Made by a program: the position numbers and the translations under genes | Shown here: piece by piece, positions 1 through 6,020 of the stretch | Position numbering within the stretch: the stretch's first letter is position 1 | Layout of the letters: the number at the start of each line of letters is the position of its first letter | Notes under the pieces: model-generated | Databases searched by the model: none | What the model was told of the DNA's origin: nothing | The model's input: only the letters and a program-made list of their open reading frames with translations | Assembly: GCA_041742255.1 (NCBI GenBank) | Contig: JBGSIZ010000099.1 | Span: 1-6,937 of the forward strand | DNA from: JBGSIZ01 sp041742255 | GTDB lineage: Bacteria > Pseudomonadota > Alphaproteobacteria > Rhodobacterales > Rhodobacteraceae | Direction of reading: 5' to 3' | Length of the DNA stretch: 6,937 nt

Positions 1-260
1 GCACGCTGGCCACCCCTGCGGCGCTCACCGCCGATCTGGACGCCACAGCACTCCGGGGCTGGTCGTTTGACCGCGAAGAACGGTTTCTGGGCATGTCGTG
101 CATCGGCGCGGCCATCCGGGACGCGCGGGGCGATGTAGTGGGGGGCGTGTCGATCTCGGGGCCGTCCACCCGGTTTGGCGACGGACGGATCGACGGGTTC
201 GGCACACAGGTCGCACTTGCGGCGCGGGACATCGCGCGGGGCCTTGGCTGGGCGGGTTAA
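1..260 (+). CDS. IclR-family transcriptional regulator, C-terminal fragment (5' end outside window)
   Basis: The frame open from base 3 encodes the last 85 residues of an IclR-type regulator and stops with TAA at 258-260. The visible part is the end of the effector-binding domain. The run RGWSFDREERFLGMSCIGAA (residues 18-37 of the fragment) is typical of this domain: a basic/acidic DREE segment, a conserved Cys, then a strand leading to GDVVGGVSISGPSTRF. IclR proteins are dimeric DNA-binding regulators, often of carbon-source catabolism, with an N-terminal winged helix that is not visible here. Ligand and target genes cannot be told from this fragment. The gene converges on aroQ; the two stop codons share TTAA at 257-260, so there is no room for a terminator between them. 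Confidence 0.88.
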   Translation, partial: TLATPAALTADLDATALRGWSFDREERFLGMSCIGAAIRDARGDVVGGVSISGPSTRFGDGRIDGFGTQVALAARDIARGLGWAG

Positions 261-700
261 CCGATCAGGGCGGCCAGCCGGTCAATCGCCATCAGATACC
301 CTTGGGTGCCACATCCGGCAATCACACCATCGGCGCGCATCGACACATAGGAATGGTGCCGGAACGCTTCGCGCTTGTGAACGTTGGAAATATGCACCTC
401 GATCACCGGACCGTCATAGGCGTTCAACGCATCCAGAATGGCCACAGAAGTGTGAGTATAAGCGGCGGGATTGATGACAATTCCGGCGGCGTTGCCCCGT
501 GCCTCGTGGATCCAGTCCACCAACTGACCCTCGTGGTTGGATTGGGCAAACCGCAGGTCATATCCGGCGGCAGCGGCCCATCCGGTGCAGGCGGCCTCGA
601 CATCGGCCAGCGTTTCATGGCCATACACCTCGGGCTGGCGCTGGCCCAACAGGTTCAGGTTCGGACCGTTCAGAACATAGATCACTTTGGGCATGGGCAT
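257..700 (-). CDS. aroQ: Type II 3-dehydroquinate dehydratase
   Basis: This enzyme removes water from 3-dehydroquinate to give 3-dehydroshikimate, the third step of the shikimate pathway to aromatic amino acids and folate; family members are cytosolic dodecamers. The 147-residue product has the usual length and all signatures: NGPNLNLLG (11-19), the active-site lid with Arg21 and catalytic Tyr26 (QRQPEVYG), QSNHEGQLVD (53-62), INPAAYTHTSVAI (76-88) with Asn77 and His83, EVHISN (101-106) with the general-acid His103, and Arg114 in the REAFRHHS stretch. The first ATG (700) has only GGACG directly against it. The second ATG (694) has that GGACG seven bases upstream and would give a 145-residue protein, so it may be the real start. 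The gene lies 24 bp after glpR on the same strand, so cotranscription is likely although the functions are unrelated. Confidence 0.96.
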   Translation of the reverse strand: MPMPKVIYVLNGPNLNLLGQRQPEVYGHETLADVEAACTGWAAAAGYDLRFAQSNHEGQLVDWIHEARGNAAGIVINPAAYTHTSVAILDALNAYDGPVIEVHISNVHKREAFRHHSYVSMRADGVIAGCGTQGYLMAIDRLAALIG

Positions 701-724
701 CGTCCGGATTGCGTTCGGTCCGTC

Positions 725-1510
725 CTAGCACGGATCGCCCCGCCCCGCTACCATCCCCGCTACCGTCCCCGCTAAGGTAACCGGCACAAGGGCGCGCGCG
801 GCCAGCGCCGGGGGCACCGGGCGGTCAGTGAACATGGCAGCGAATGCGGTCAGGGTTGCCACACGGGCCGGGGCGGTGCGGCTGAATTTGGCATGATCCG
901 CTACCAGCCACGCCGCCCGGGCCGTGTCCAGCGCGGCGCGGCTTACCTCGACCTCGGCCAGATCGAAATCCAGAACATCCCCCGCAGCGTCCAGCGCGGA
1001 ACACCCGATCACCGCCAGATCAACCTTGAACTGGCGCAATCCCTGCACCGCGACCGGCCCCACCAACCCGCCGTCCGACTGGCGGAGCGCGCCGCCGGTC
1101 ACAACCACCTCGCACCCCGGATGGGTCGCCAGAATACGGGCAACCGTCATATTGTTGGTGACGACCAGCAAGCCGGAATGACCGGACAATGCGGCCGCCA
1201 CGGCCTCGGTCGTCGTCCCGATGCCAAGGAAAACCGACGCGCCGTCGGGGATTTCGGCGGCACAGGCGCGCGCGATGGCGGCCTTTGCCCCGGCATTCAA
1301 CGCGCGACGCTCGTCATAGGCGATATTGGCGGTGCCCGATGGAAGAACCGCGCCGCCATGCACCCGCTCCACCCGCCCGGCTTCGGCCAGATCGGTCAAA
1401 TCGCGGCGGATCGTCTGCACCGTAAAGCCAAACCGCAGGGCAAGGTCATCAACCCCCACGCGGCCCTCGTGGCGGATAAGGTCAAGGATCTGGGTCTGGC
1501 GTGGGTTCAT
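725..1510 (-). CDS. glpR: DeoR-family repressor GlpR (glycerol-3-phosphate regulon)
   Basis: The 261-residue protein has an N-terminal DeoR helix-turn-helix (about 5-55; recognition helix FTVQTIRRDLTDL at 30-42, followed by the family hallmark RVERVHGGAV). Its C-terminal sugar-phosphate-binding domain contains GIGTTTEAVA (96-105), VVTNN (116-120), the DFDLAEVEVSRA segment (181-192) and VADHAKFSR (203-211). GlpR binds operators near glp genes and is released by glycerol-3-phosphate. The assignment rests on the domain features plus the divergent glpD 144 bp away. The ATG at 1510 places the HTH at the usual distance from the N-terminus; no well-spaced Shine-Dalgarno is seen. The last ~20 residues are an unusual tail made of three tandem 12-bp units. 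A DeoR repressor for another sugar phosphate is possible but less likely given the neighbour. Confidence 0.9.
   Translation of the reverse strand: MNPRQTQILDLIRHEGRVGVDDLALRFGFTVQTIRRDLTDLAEAGRVERVHGGAVLPSGTANIAYDERRALNAGAKAAIARACAAEIPDGASVFLGIGTTTEAVAAALSGHSGLLVVTNNMTVARILATHPGCEVVVTGGALRQSDGGLVGPVAVQGLRQFKVDLAVIGCSALDAAGDVLDFDLAEVEVSRAALDTARAAWLVADHAKFSRTAPARVATLTAFAAMFTDRPVPPALAARALVPVTLAGTVAGMVAGRGDPC
743..778 (-). repeat. Three tandem 12-bp units at the 3' end of glpR
   Basis: On the + strand the units are CCCCGCTACCAT (743-754), CCCCGCTACCGT (755-766) and CCCCGCTAAGGT (767-778). They are in register with the glpR codons and encode three copies of the tetrapeptide (T/M)-(L/V)-A-G at residues 245-256. 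The first two units differ at one base and the third at a few more. Because the period is a multiple of three, gain or loss of a unit would keep the frame. Confidence 0.9.
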
Positions 1511-1573
1511 CTTCTGGGTCCGTTTTCGGGAAATCTGTCCGCTCGCGCACTGGAACGCAACGAAAATCCACCA

Positions 1574-1619
1574 AAACGAACATAATCGAACATAATTCTT
1601 TTTCGTTTATCATTCGTTT
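1574..1619. promoter_or_regulatory. Candidate GlpR operator array between glpR and glpD
   Basis: The divergent intergenic region carries a perfect tandem repeat of CGAACATAAT at 1577-1586 and 1587-1596. With the two preceding bases, AACGAACATA (1575-1584) and ATCGAACATA (1585-1594) both fit the right half of the E. coli GlpR operator consensus as I recall it (AWCGAACATW). Facing them are two copies of TTCGTTT at 1602-1608 and 1613-1619, the reverse complement of AAACGAA at 1574-1580 and partial matches to the left half-site. Cores are spaced 10, 15 and 11 bp, close to helical turns. The array lies about 36 bp before the glpD ATG and 64 bp before the glpR ATG, so it could control both genes. 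Core promoter hexamers cannot be placed with confidence. Confidence 0.65.
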
Positions 1620-1644
1620 GCTAAATCAAGCGCAACCGCAGAAT

Positions 1645-1649
1645 CGAGG
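1645..1649 (+). promoter_or_regulatory. Ribosome binding site of glpD
   Basis: CGAGG lies five bases before the ATG at 1655 and supports that start, which in turn places the FAD-binding motif at the expected distance from the N-terminus. Confidence 0.7.
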
Positions 1650-1654
1650 CCCCC

Positions 1655-3205
1655 ATGTCCCCCACCCCCTACGACATCTTCATCATCGGTGGCGGCATCA
1701 ACGGCTGCGGCATTGCGCGGGACGCGGCGGGGCGCGGGCTGTCGGTCGGGCTGGCCGAAATGAACGACCTCGCCTCCGCAACGTCTTCGGCCTCGACCAA
1801 ACTGTTCCACGGCGGCCTGCGGTATCTCGAATATTTCGAGATCAACCTCGTGCGCCACGCGCTGGCAGAACGCGAAACGCTGCTGCGGGCGATGCCCCAT
1901 ATTTCATGGCCCATGCGGTTTGTGCTGCCCTACCACCCCGACATGCGGTTTGAAGGGACCACGCCGACCTCGCGTATTCTCAACACGGTCATGCCATGGA
2001 TGAAGGGGCGCAGGCCCGCGTGGCTGATCCGGTTCGGGCTGTTCTTGTATGACAACCTTGGTGGACGCAAAATCCTGCCAGGCACCAAAACGCTGTCCCT
2101 GCCCGGCACCGCAGAAGGGGCACCCATCGACGCCAAATTCGAAAAGGCGTTCGAATATTCCGACTGCTGGATCGAGGATTCGCGGCTTGTCATCCTCAAC
2201 GCGCGGGACGCTCAAGCGCACGGGGCGACCATCCTGCCGCGCACGCGGGTCACGTCCGCGCACCGGGACGGCGACCTTTGGGTGATCGAAACCATCGGGG
2301 AAAACGGGGCGCAGACCCACCACGCGCGGGCCTTGGTCAATGCGGCGGGGCCATGGGTGGGGGACGTGATCCAGAACGCCGTCCGGATCAACTCGACCGA
2401 AGGGGTGCGGTTGGTGCGCGGGTCACACATCGTCACCAAACGGCTTTATGACCACGACAAATGCTATTTCTTTCAAGGGACTGACGGGCGGATCATCTTT
2501 GCAATCCCCTATGAAACCGACTTTACCCTGATTGGCACCACGGATGCGGACCACAGCGATCCGGGCGTAAAACCGGTCTGCACGGACGCCGAACAGGACT
2601 ACCTCATCGGCTTTGCCAACCAGTATTTCAAACGCGACATCACCCGCGCCGATGTGGTCTGGACCTATTCCGGGGTGCGGCCCCTGTATGACGACGGGGC
2701 AAAATCGGCGACAGCGGCGACGCGGGATTATGTGCTCAAGGTAGACAGTGCGGGCGCACCCCTCCTCAACGTGTTCGGGGGCAAGATCACGACCTACCGC
2801 AAACTGGCCGAGGATGCGCTGGATAAACTGGCCCCCTTCTTTGCCGGCCTCAAACCCCGTTGGACGGCGGGGGTGGCGCTGCCGGGCGGTGATTTTCCGG
2901 TGGACGGGGTCGCGGACCTGATTGAACGGCTCGCGGCGGACTACCCGTTCCTCACGCCGGTCTGGGCCAAACGGCTGGTGCGGGCGTATGGCACGGAATG
3001 TTGGTCCGTGCTGGGCCCTGCCAAAACGGCGGCGGACCTTGGGCTGGATTTCGGGGCAACCCTGACCGAACAGGAAACCCGCTGGCTCATGACCCGCGAA
3101 TTCGCGGCCACCGCCGAAGATGTGGTGTGGCGGCGCAACCGCCTTGGCCTGCGGATGACCGCCGGCCAGATCGCGGCGCTGGACACATGGATGCGCGCCG
3201 CCTGA
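1655..3205 (+). CDS. glpD: Aerobic glycerol-3-phosphate dehydrogenase, FAD-dependent
   Basis: GlpD oxidises sn-glycerol-3-phosphate to dihydroxyacetone phosphate and passes electrons to quinone at the inner face of the cytoplasmic membrane. The 516-residue product is close to the ~500 residues of E. coli GlpD. It starts with the dinucleotide-binding motif YDIFIIGGGINGCGIARDAA (6-25) and the family signature SSASTKLFHGGLRYLE (44-59). Other conserved segments are VRGSHIV (254-260), the substrate-site stretch YSGVRPLYDD (338-347) and FGGKITTYRKLAED (374-387). The C-terminal helical domain of GlpD (about 405-512) is complete, with no truncation or frameshift. The gene is divergent from glpR with putative operators between them, so induction by glycerol-3-phosphate is likely. 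A class IV aminotransferase follows after 58 bp and may be cotranscribed. No glycerol kinase, facilitator or ABC transporter gene is in the window. Confidence 0.96.
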   Translation: MSPTPYDIFIIGGGINGCGIARDAAGRGLSVGLAEMNDLASATSSASTKLFHGGLRYLEYFEINLVRHALAERETLLRAMPHISWPMRFVLPYHPDMRFEGTTPTSRILNTVMPWMKGRRPAWLIRFGLFLYDNLGGRKILPGTKTLSLPGTAEGAPIDAKFEKAFEYSDCWIEDSRLVILNARDAQAHGATILPRTRVTSAHRDGDLWVIETIGENGAQTHHARALVNAAGPWVGDVIQNAVRINSTEGVRLVRGSHIVTKRLYDHDKCYFFQGTDGRIIFAIPYETDFTLIGTTDADHSDPGVKPVCTDAEQDYLIGFANQYFKRDITRADVVWTYSGVRPLYDDGAKSATAATRDYVLKVDSAGAPLLNVFGGKITTYRKLAEDALDKLAPFFAGLKPRWTAGVALPGGDFPVDGVADLIERLAADYPFLTPVWAKRLVRAYGTECWSVLGPAKTAADLGLDFGATLTEQETRWLMTREFAATAEDVVWRRNRLGLRMTAGQIAALDTWMRAA

Positions 3206-3229
3206 CACGTTGACAAACCGCGCGGCGCG
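3194..3229 (+). other. GC-only inverted repeat around the glpD stop codon
   Basis: CGCGCCGC (3194-3201) is a perfect reverse complement of GCGGCGCG (3222-3229). The 20-nt loop contains the glpD TGA. The T run that follows (CCCTTTT) starts two bases after the stem and is short, so this is at best a weak terminator. It could instead protect the glpD 3' end or attenuate read-through to the next gene. Confidence 0.45.
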
Positions 3230-3232
3230 ATC

Positions 3233-3256
3233 CCTTTTGGCACCACACCCAAAAGG
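3233..3256 (+). promoter_or_regulatory. Hairpin covering the aminotransferase ribosome binding site
   Basis: CCTTTTGG (3233-3240) and CCAAAAGG (3249-3256) form a perfect 8-bp stem with an 8-nt loop. The right arm contains most of the Shine-Dalgarno AAGGA (3253-3257) of the next gene, so folding would block ribosome access. Ribosomes terminating on glpD, a protein or a small RNA could alter it. This is inferred from base pairing alone. Confidence 0.5.
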
Positions 3257-3257
3257 A
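3253..3257 (+). promoter_or_regulatory. Ribosome binding site deciding the aminotransferase start
   Basis: AAGGA lies six bases before the ATG at 3264, the best Shine-Dalgarno in the window. It argues for that ATG over an in-frame TTG at 3210 that has no such site. Confidence 0.85.
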
Positions 3258-3263
3258 ACCACC

Positions 3264-4181
3264 ATGGCCACCCACGACGCCGACGACGACCCGCGCAACG
3301 ATGCCCTTCTGATCTACGTCAACGGCGATCTGCTGCCCAAGGCCGACGCCAAGGTGTCGGTCTACGACAGCGGCTTCATGCTCGGCGACGGCATGTGGGA
3401 AGGCATGCGGCTTTATAACAGGGTCTGGGCGTTTTTCGACGACCACATGGACCGTTTTTTCGAGGCTTGCAAAGCGGTCTCGCTCGACCCCGGCATGGAC
3501 CGGGACGGATTCCATGCGGCACTGATGCGGACGGCGGCGGCCAATGGCATGACTACAGATGTGCATTGCCGTCTGATGGTGACGCGCGGGGTCAAGGTCA
3601 AACCGTTCCAGCACCCCAAATTCTCGCAAACCGGGCCGACCACGGTCATCATCCTTGAACATTCGCGGCCCGTGGACCGGCTGCAATCGGCGGGTATCCG
3701 GTTGGCGACGGTGCCACAGGTGCGCGGCCTGCCGATGTCGCAGGACGCCAAATACAACAGCCATTCCAAACTGAACTGCGTGATCGCCTGTTTGCAGGCC
3801 GAACAGGCGGGCGCCGACGAAGGGCTGATGCTCGACCCGCATGGATTTGTGAACACGACCAACGCCTGCAACGTGTTCATCGTGCGCAAGGGGCAGGTCT
3901 GGACCTCCACAGGCGACTACTGCATGAACGGGGTCACGCGGGCCAAGGTGATCGACCTGTGCCGCGCGGACGGCATCCCGGTGTTTGAACGGAACTTCTC
4001 GCTTGTCGATGCTTACGGCGCGGACGAGGCATTTCTGACCGGCACCTTTGGCGCGCAAACGCCCGTGGCCTCGATTGACGGCAAACCGATCGGCGATCCG
4101 GCGCATCGCCCCGTCACCGCCCGGATTCAGTCGCTTTATAAATCGCTCATCGCGCGCGAAACGGCTACACCCCGGCGTTGA
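3264..4181 (+). CDS. Class IV (fold-type IV) PLP-dependent aminotransferase, substrate unassigned
   Basis: The 305-residue protein has the layout of the branched-chain/D-amino-acid aminotransferase and aminodeoxychorismate lyase superfamily, presumably cytosolic. The N-terminal part has YVNGDLLPKADAKVSVYDSG (18-37) and GDGMWEGMRLYN (41-52). PLP would bind Lys163 in DAKYNSHSKLN (161-171), which aligns best with the BCAT Schiff-base Lys; Lys169 is the other candidate. Then come GADEGLMLD (183-191), NGVTRAKVIDL (222-232) and YGADEAFLTGTFGAQTPV (251-268). The Glu that in BCAT and D-amino-acid transaminase contacts the PLP ring nitrogen, expected five residues before Asn203, is Thr198 here. Substrate is not predictable; a generic branched-chain aminotransferase label would be unsafe. 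The gene follows glpD by 58 bp and overlaps the convergent glutamate-synthase-like gene by 17 bp at its 3' end. Confidence 0.9.
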   Translation: MATHDADDDPRNDALLIYVNGDLLPKADAKVSVYDSGFMLGDGMWEGMRLYNRVWAFFDDHMDRFFEACKAVSLDPGMDRDGFHAALMRTAAANGMTTDVHCRLMVTRGVKVKPFQHPKFSQTGPTTVIILEHSRPVDRLQSAGIRLATVPQVRGLPMSQDAKYNSHSKLNCVIACLQAEQAGADEGLMLDPHGFVNTTNACNVFIVRKGQVWTSTGDYCMNGVTRAKVIDLCRADGIPVFERNFSLVDAYGADEAFLTGTFGAQTPVASIDGKPIGDPAHRPVTARIQSLYKSLIARETATPRR

Positions 4182-5787
4182 AACTGTCCGCCCGGGCAAG
4201 CTTCCACGGGATCCGGTAGCGGCGATCCTCGGTCCCTGCAATCAACGCGCCCGCAGCCAACGGCGGATAGATATTGGTGAATGTGGTCACCTCTGCCGCC
4301 GAAACGCGCTTGTGGAAATGGTGAGGCATGAATCCGCGCGGATGGTCCAACCCGGCGGCGGCCACCACTTCAGCCAGCGCGTGACGGGTGGCCTTTTGCC
4401 AATTGGTCACGCGGGCGGCCTTGTCAGGCACCACGATGGCGCGCTGGCGGCCGGGGTCTTGCGTGGCCACACCCGTGGGACAGGTATCGGTATGACAGGT
4501 CTGGGACTGGATACACCCGGTGGCAAACATGAACGCGCGGGCGGCATTCACCCAATCCGCGCCCAGCGCCATGGTGCGAGCAATGTCAAACGCAGAAATG
4601 ATCATGCCCGACGCCCCCAACCGCACCTGATCGCGCAACCCCGCCCCGATCAAGGCATTATGAACAAACGTCAATCCTTCGCGGAGCGGCATGCCGATAT
4701 GGTCGGTGAATTCGGCAGGGGCGGCACCGGTGCCGCCTTCCTTGCCATCGACCACAATGAAATCCGGGGTCGTGCCGGTGTCCAGCATGGCCTTGATAAT
4801 GGCCAGAAATTCATGGGCATGCCCGATGCACATCTTGAACCCGACAGGCTTGCCGCCGGACAATTCGCGCAATTGCCGGACAAAGGCCAGCAATTCGAGG
4901 GGCGTGGAAAACGCCGGATGGGCGGCAGGGGATACACAATCGCGGTCCATCGGGATGCCACGAATGGCGGCGATTTCGGCGGTAATCTTGGCCTTGGGCA
5001 ACACGCCGCCATGGCCGGGCTTGGCGCCTTGGCTCAGCTTGATCTCGATCATCTTGACCTGATCGGCGGCGGCGGCATTGGCAAACGCCTCGGGGGAAAA
5101 TGCGCCATCGGGGGTGCGGCAGCCGAAATACCCGGACCCAATCTCCCAGATGAGGTCGCCACCATGGGTCTGGTGATAGGGGGAAATGCCCCCCTCGCCG
5201 GTGTCTTGGGCAAACCCGCCATCCTTGGCACCCTTGTTCATCGCCAGAATGGCATTGGCGGACAACGATCCGAAACTCATCGCCGAAATGTTCAGAACCG
5301 ACAGGCTGTAAGGCTTGGTGCACTCGGGGCCACCCACCAGAACGCGAAAATCATCATCGGCCACGGGACGGGGGGCCAAAGAATGGGAAATCCATTCATA
5401 TTGCGGGGCATAAACGTCGTATTCGGTGCCAAACGGCCGCTTGTCCAGATCGCCCTTGGCGCGTTGATACACCAGTGACCGACGATCCCGGGCAAACGGG
5501 CGGCCATCCTTTTCCCCTTCAAAGAAATACTGGCGGATCTTCGGGCGCAAATCCTCCAGCAGGAACCGGGCGTGGCCCACAACGGGATAGTTGCGCAAAA
5601 TGGCATGGCGGGTCTGGCCCACATCGCGCAGGCCCAACACCACACAAAATACGGCCAGCAGGGTCAGGACCGTCAACACAACAGGCACGCCCGGCCACAC
5701 AAACATCAGCGCAATCAGCACCGGAATGGCCACCAACGGCACCGTGATGCCCCACATCCGCACCAGCAACAAATCGCTTAACTTCAT
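4165..5787 (-). CDS. Membrane-anchored FMN-binding glutamate-synthase-domain protein
   Basis: The 540-residue product has two N-terminal hydrophobic segments (about 12-31 and 33-53), so it is probably an inner-membrane protein with its main domain in the cytosol. Residues ~125-490 match the FMN-binding central domain of glutamate synthase: LNISAMSFGSLSANAILAMN (165-184), GEGGISPYH (198-206), KLSQGAKPGHGG (250-261), VVDGKEGGTGAAP (345-357) and the cysteine cluster C425, C431, C436 (CHTDTCPTGVATQ), as in the 3Fe-4S site of GltB. The class II amidotransferase domain that releases ammonia from glutamine and the C-terminal GXGXG domain are both absent, so it cannot be a stand-alone glutamine-dependent glutamate synthase; its reaction is unknown. 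AGGGGGA seven bases upstream supports the ATG at 5787; an in-frame ATG at 5853 would add 22 residues before the first membrane segment. Confidence 0.9.
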   Translation of the reverse strand: MKLSDLLLVRMWGITVPLVAIPVLIALMFVWPGVPVVLTVLTLLAVFCVVLGLRDVGQTRHAILRNYPVVGHARFLLEDLRPKIRQYFFEGEKDGRPFARDRRSLVYQRAKGDLDKRPFGTEYDVYAPQYEWISHSLAPRPVADDDFRVLVGGPECTKPYSLSVLNISAMSFGSLSANAILAMNKGAKDGGFAQDTGEGGISPYHQTHGGDLIWEIGSGYFGCRTPDGAFSPEAFANAAAADQVKMIEIKLSQGAKPGHGGVLPKAKITAEIAAIRGIPMDRDCVSPAAHPAFSTPLELLAFVRQLRELSGGKPVGFKMCIGHAHEFLAIIKAMLDTGTTPDFIVVDGKEGGTGAAPAEFTDHIGMPLREGLTFVHNALIGAGLRDQVRLGASGMIISAFDIARTMALGADWVNAARAFMFATGCIQSQTCHTDTCPTGVATQDPGRQRAIVVPDKAARVTNWQKATRHALAEVVAAAGLDHPRGFMPHHFHKRVSAAEVTTFTNIYPPLAAGALIAGTEDRRYRIPWKLARADSFNAGV

Positions 5788-5794
5788 GAAAGAA

Positions 5795-5801
5795 TCCCCC
5801 T
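5795..5801 (-). promoter_or_regulatory. Ribosome binding site of the glutamate-synthase-like gene
   Basis: On the minus strand AGGGGGA lies seven bases before the ATG at 5787. It favours this start over the in-frame ATGs at 5813 and 5853. Confidence 0.65.
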
Positions 5802-5818
5802 GCACCGGCAGCATCGCC

Positions 5819-5837
5819 CGAAATTGTAAAAATTTCG
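5819..5837. promoter_or_regulatory. Palindrome upstream of the glutamate-synthase-like gene, possible operator
   Basis: CGAAATT-GTAAA-AATTTCG is a perfect 7-bp inverted repeat with a 5-nt centre, 32-50 bases upstream of the start at 5787. It is AT-rich in GC-rich surroundings. On the minus strand it includes TACAAT (5823-5828), five of six matches to a -10 box, but no convincing -35 box is found at the right distance. It could be a repressor site over a promoter or an RNA hairpin in the leader. Nothing else convincing is seen in the rest of the 5788-6020 gap. Confidence 0.4.
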
Positions 5838-6020
5838 AGCATATTGGTTGCATTCGCGCGGATGGGCAGACAGCAACGCGAGCGGGGTCGCCGCAAGGTC
5901 CAGTATCGAGGAGTATTCACTCGGTGCGGGCCGACCTCAGATCAAACTGCGCTATAAACCCGCCATCGACGCCGGACGCCAACATCTTCCGGACTGCGGT
6001 CAATGACATGCGCCCACTGT

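Noticed and set aside
893..1585. 230-codon open frame on the + strand opposite glpR
   Set aside because: The opposite strand encodes a complete DeoR protein; this frame shows no domain and would run across the operator region.
1581..1596. Two CATAAT boxes as -10 elements for glpD
   Set aside because: They are five-of-six matches to a -10 box, but no acceptable -35 lies at the right distance and they are better explained as part of the repeated GlpR half-site.
3210..3215. Perfect TTGACA -35 hexamer after glpD
   Set aside because: No -10-like hexamer lies 16-18 bases downstream (the sequence there is CCCTTTT and similar), so a promoter is not supported.
3210..3263. Upstream TTG start adding 18 residues to the aminotransferase
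   Set aside because: There is no ribosome binding site before it, the added residues do not resemble the family, and the ATG at 3264 has an excellent Shine-Dalgarno.
2423..3298. 291-codon open frame on the - strand
   Set aside because: It is antisense to conserved GlpD sequence and runs into the next gene; composition is that of a shadow frame.
3087..4241. 384-codon open frame on the - strand
   Set aside because: It is antisense to the end of glpD and the whole aminotransferase, both supported by family motifs; the product is Arg/His/Gly-rich and unlike a known protein.
4048..5478. 476-codon open frame on the + strand
   Set aside because: It lies opposite the glutamate-synthase-like gene, which has clear FMN-domain motifs. 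The translated frame is rich in His, Gly and Arg with no recognisable family, as expected for an antisense shadow in high-GC DNA.
5788..5853. 22-residue N-terminal extension of the glutamate-synthase-like protein
   Set aside because: The ATG at 5853 lacks a Shine-Dalgarno, the extension would cover the palindrome, and the ATG at 5787 has a good one just before the first membrane segment.
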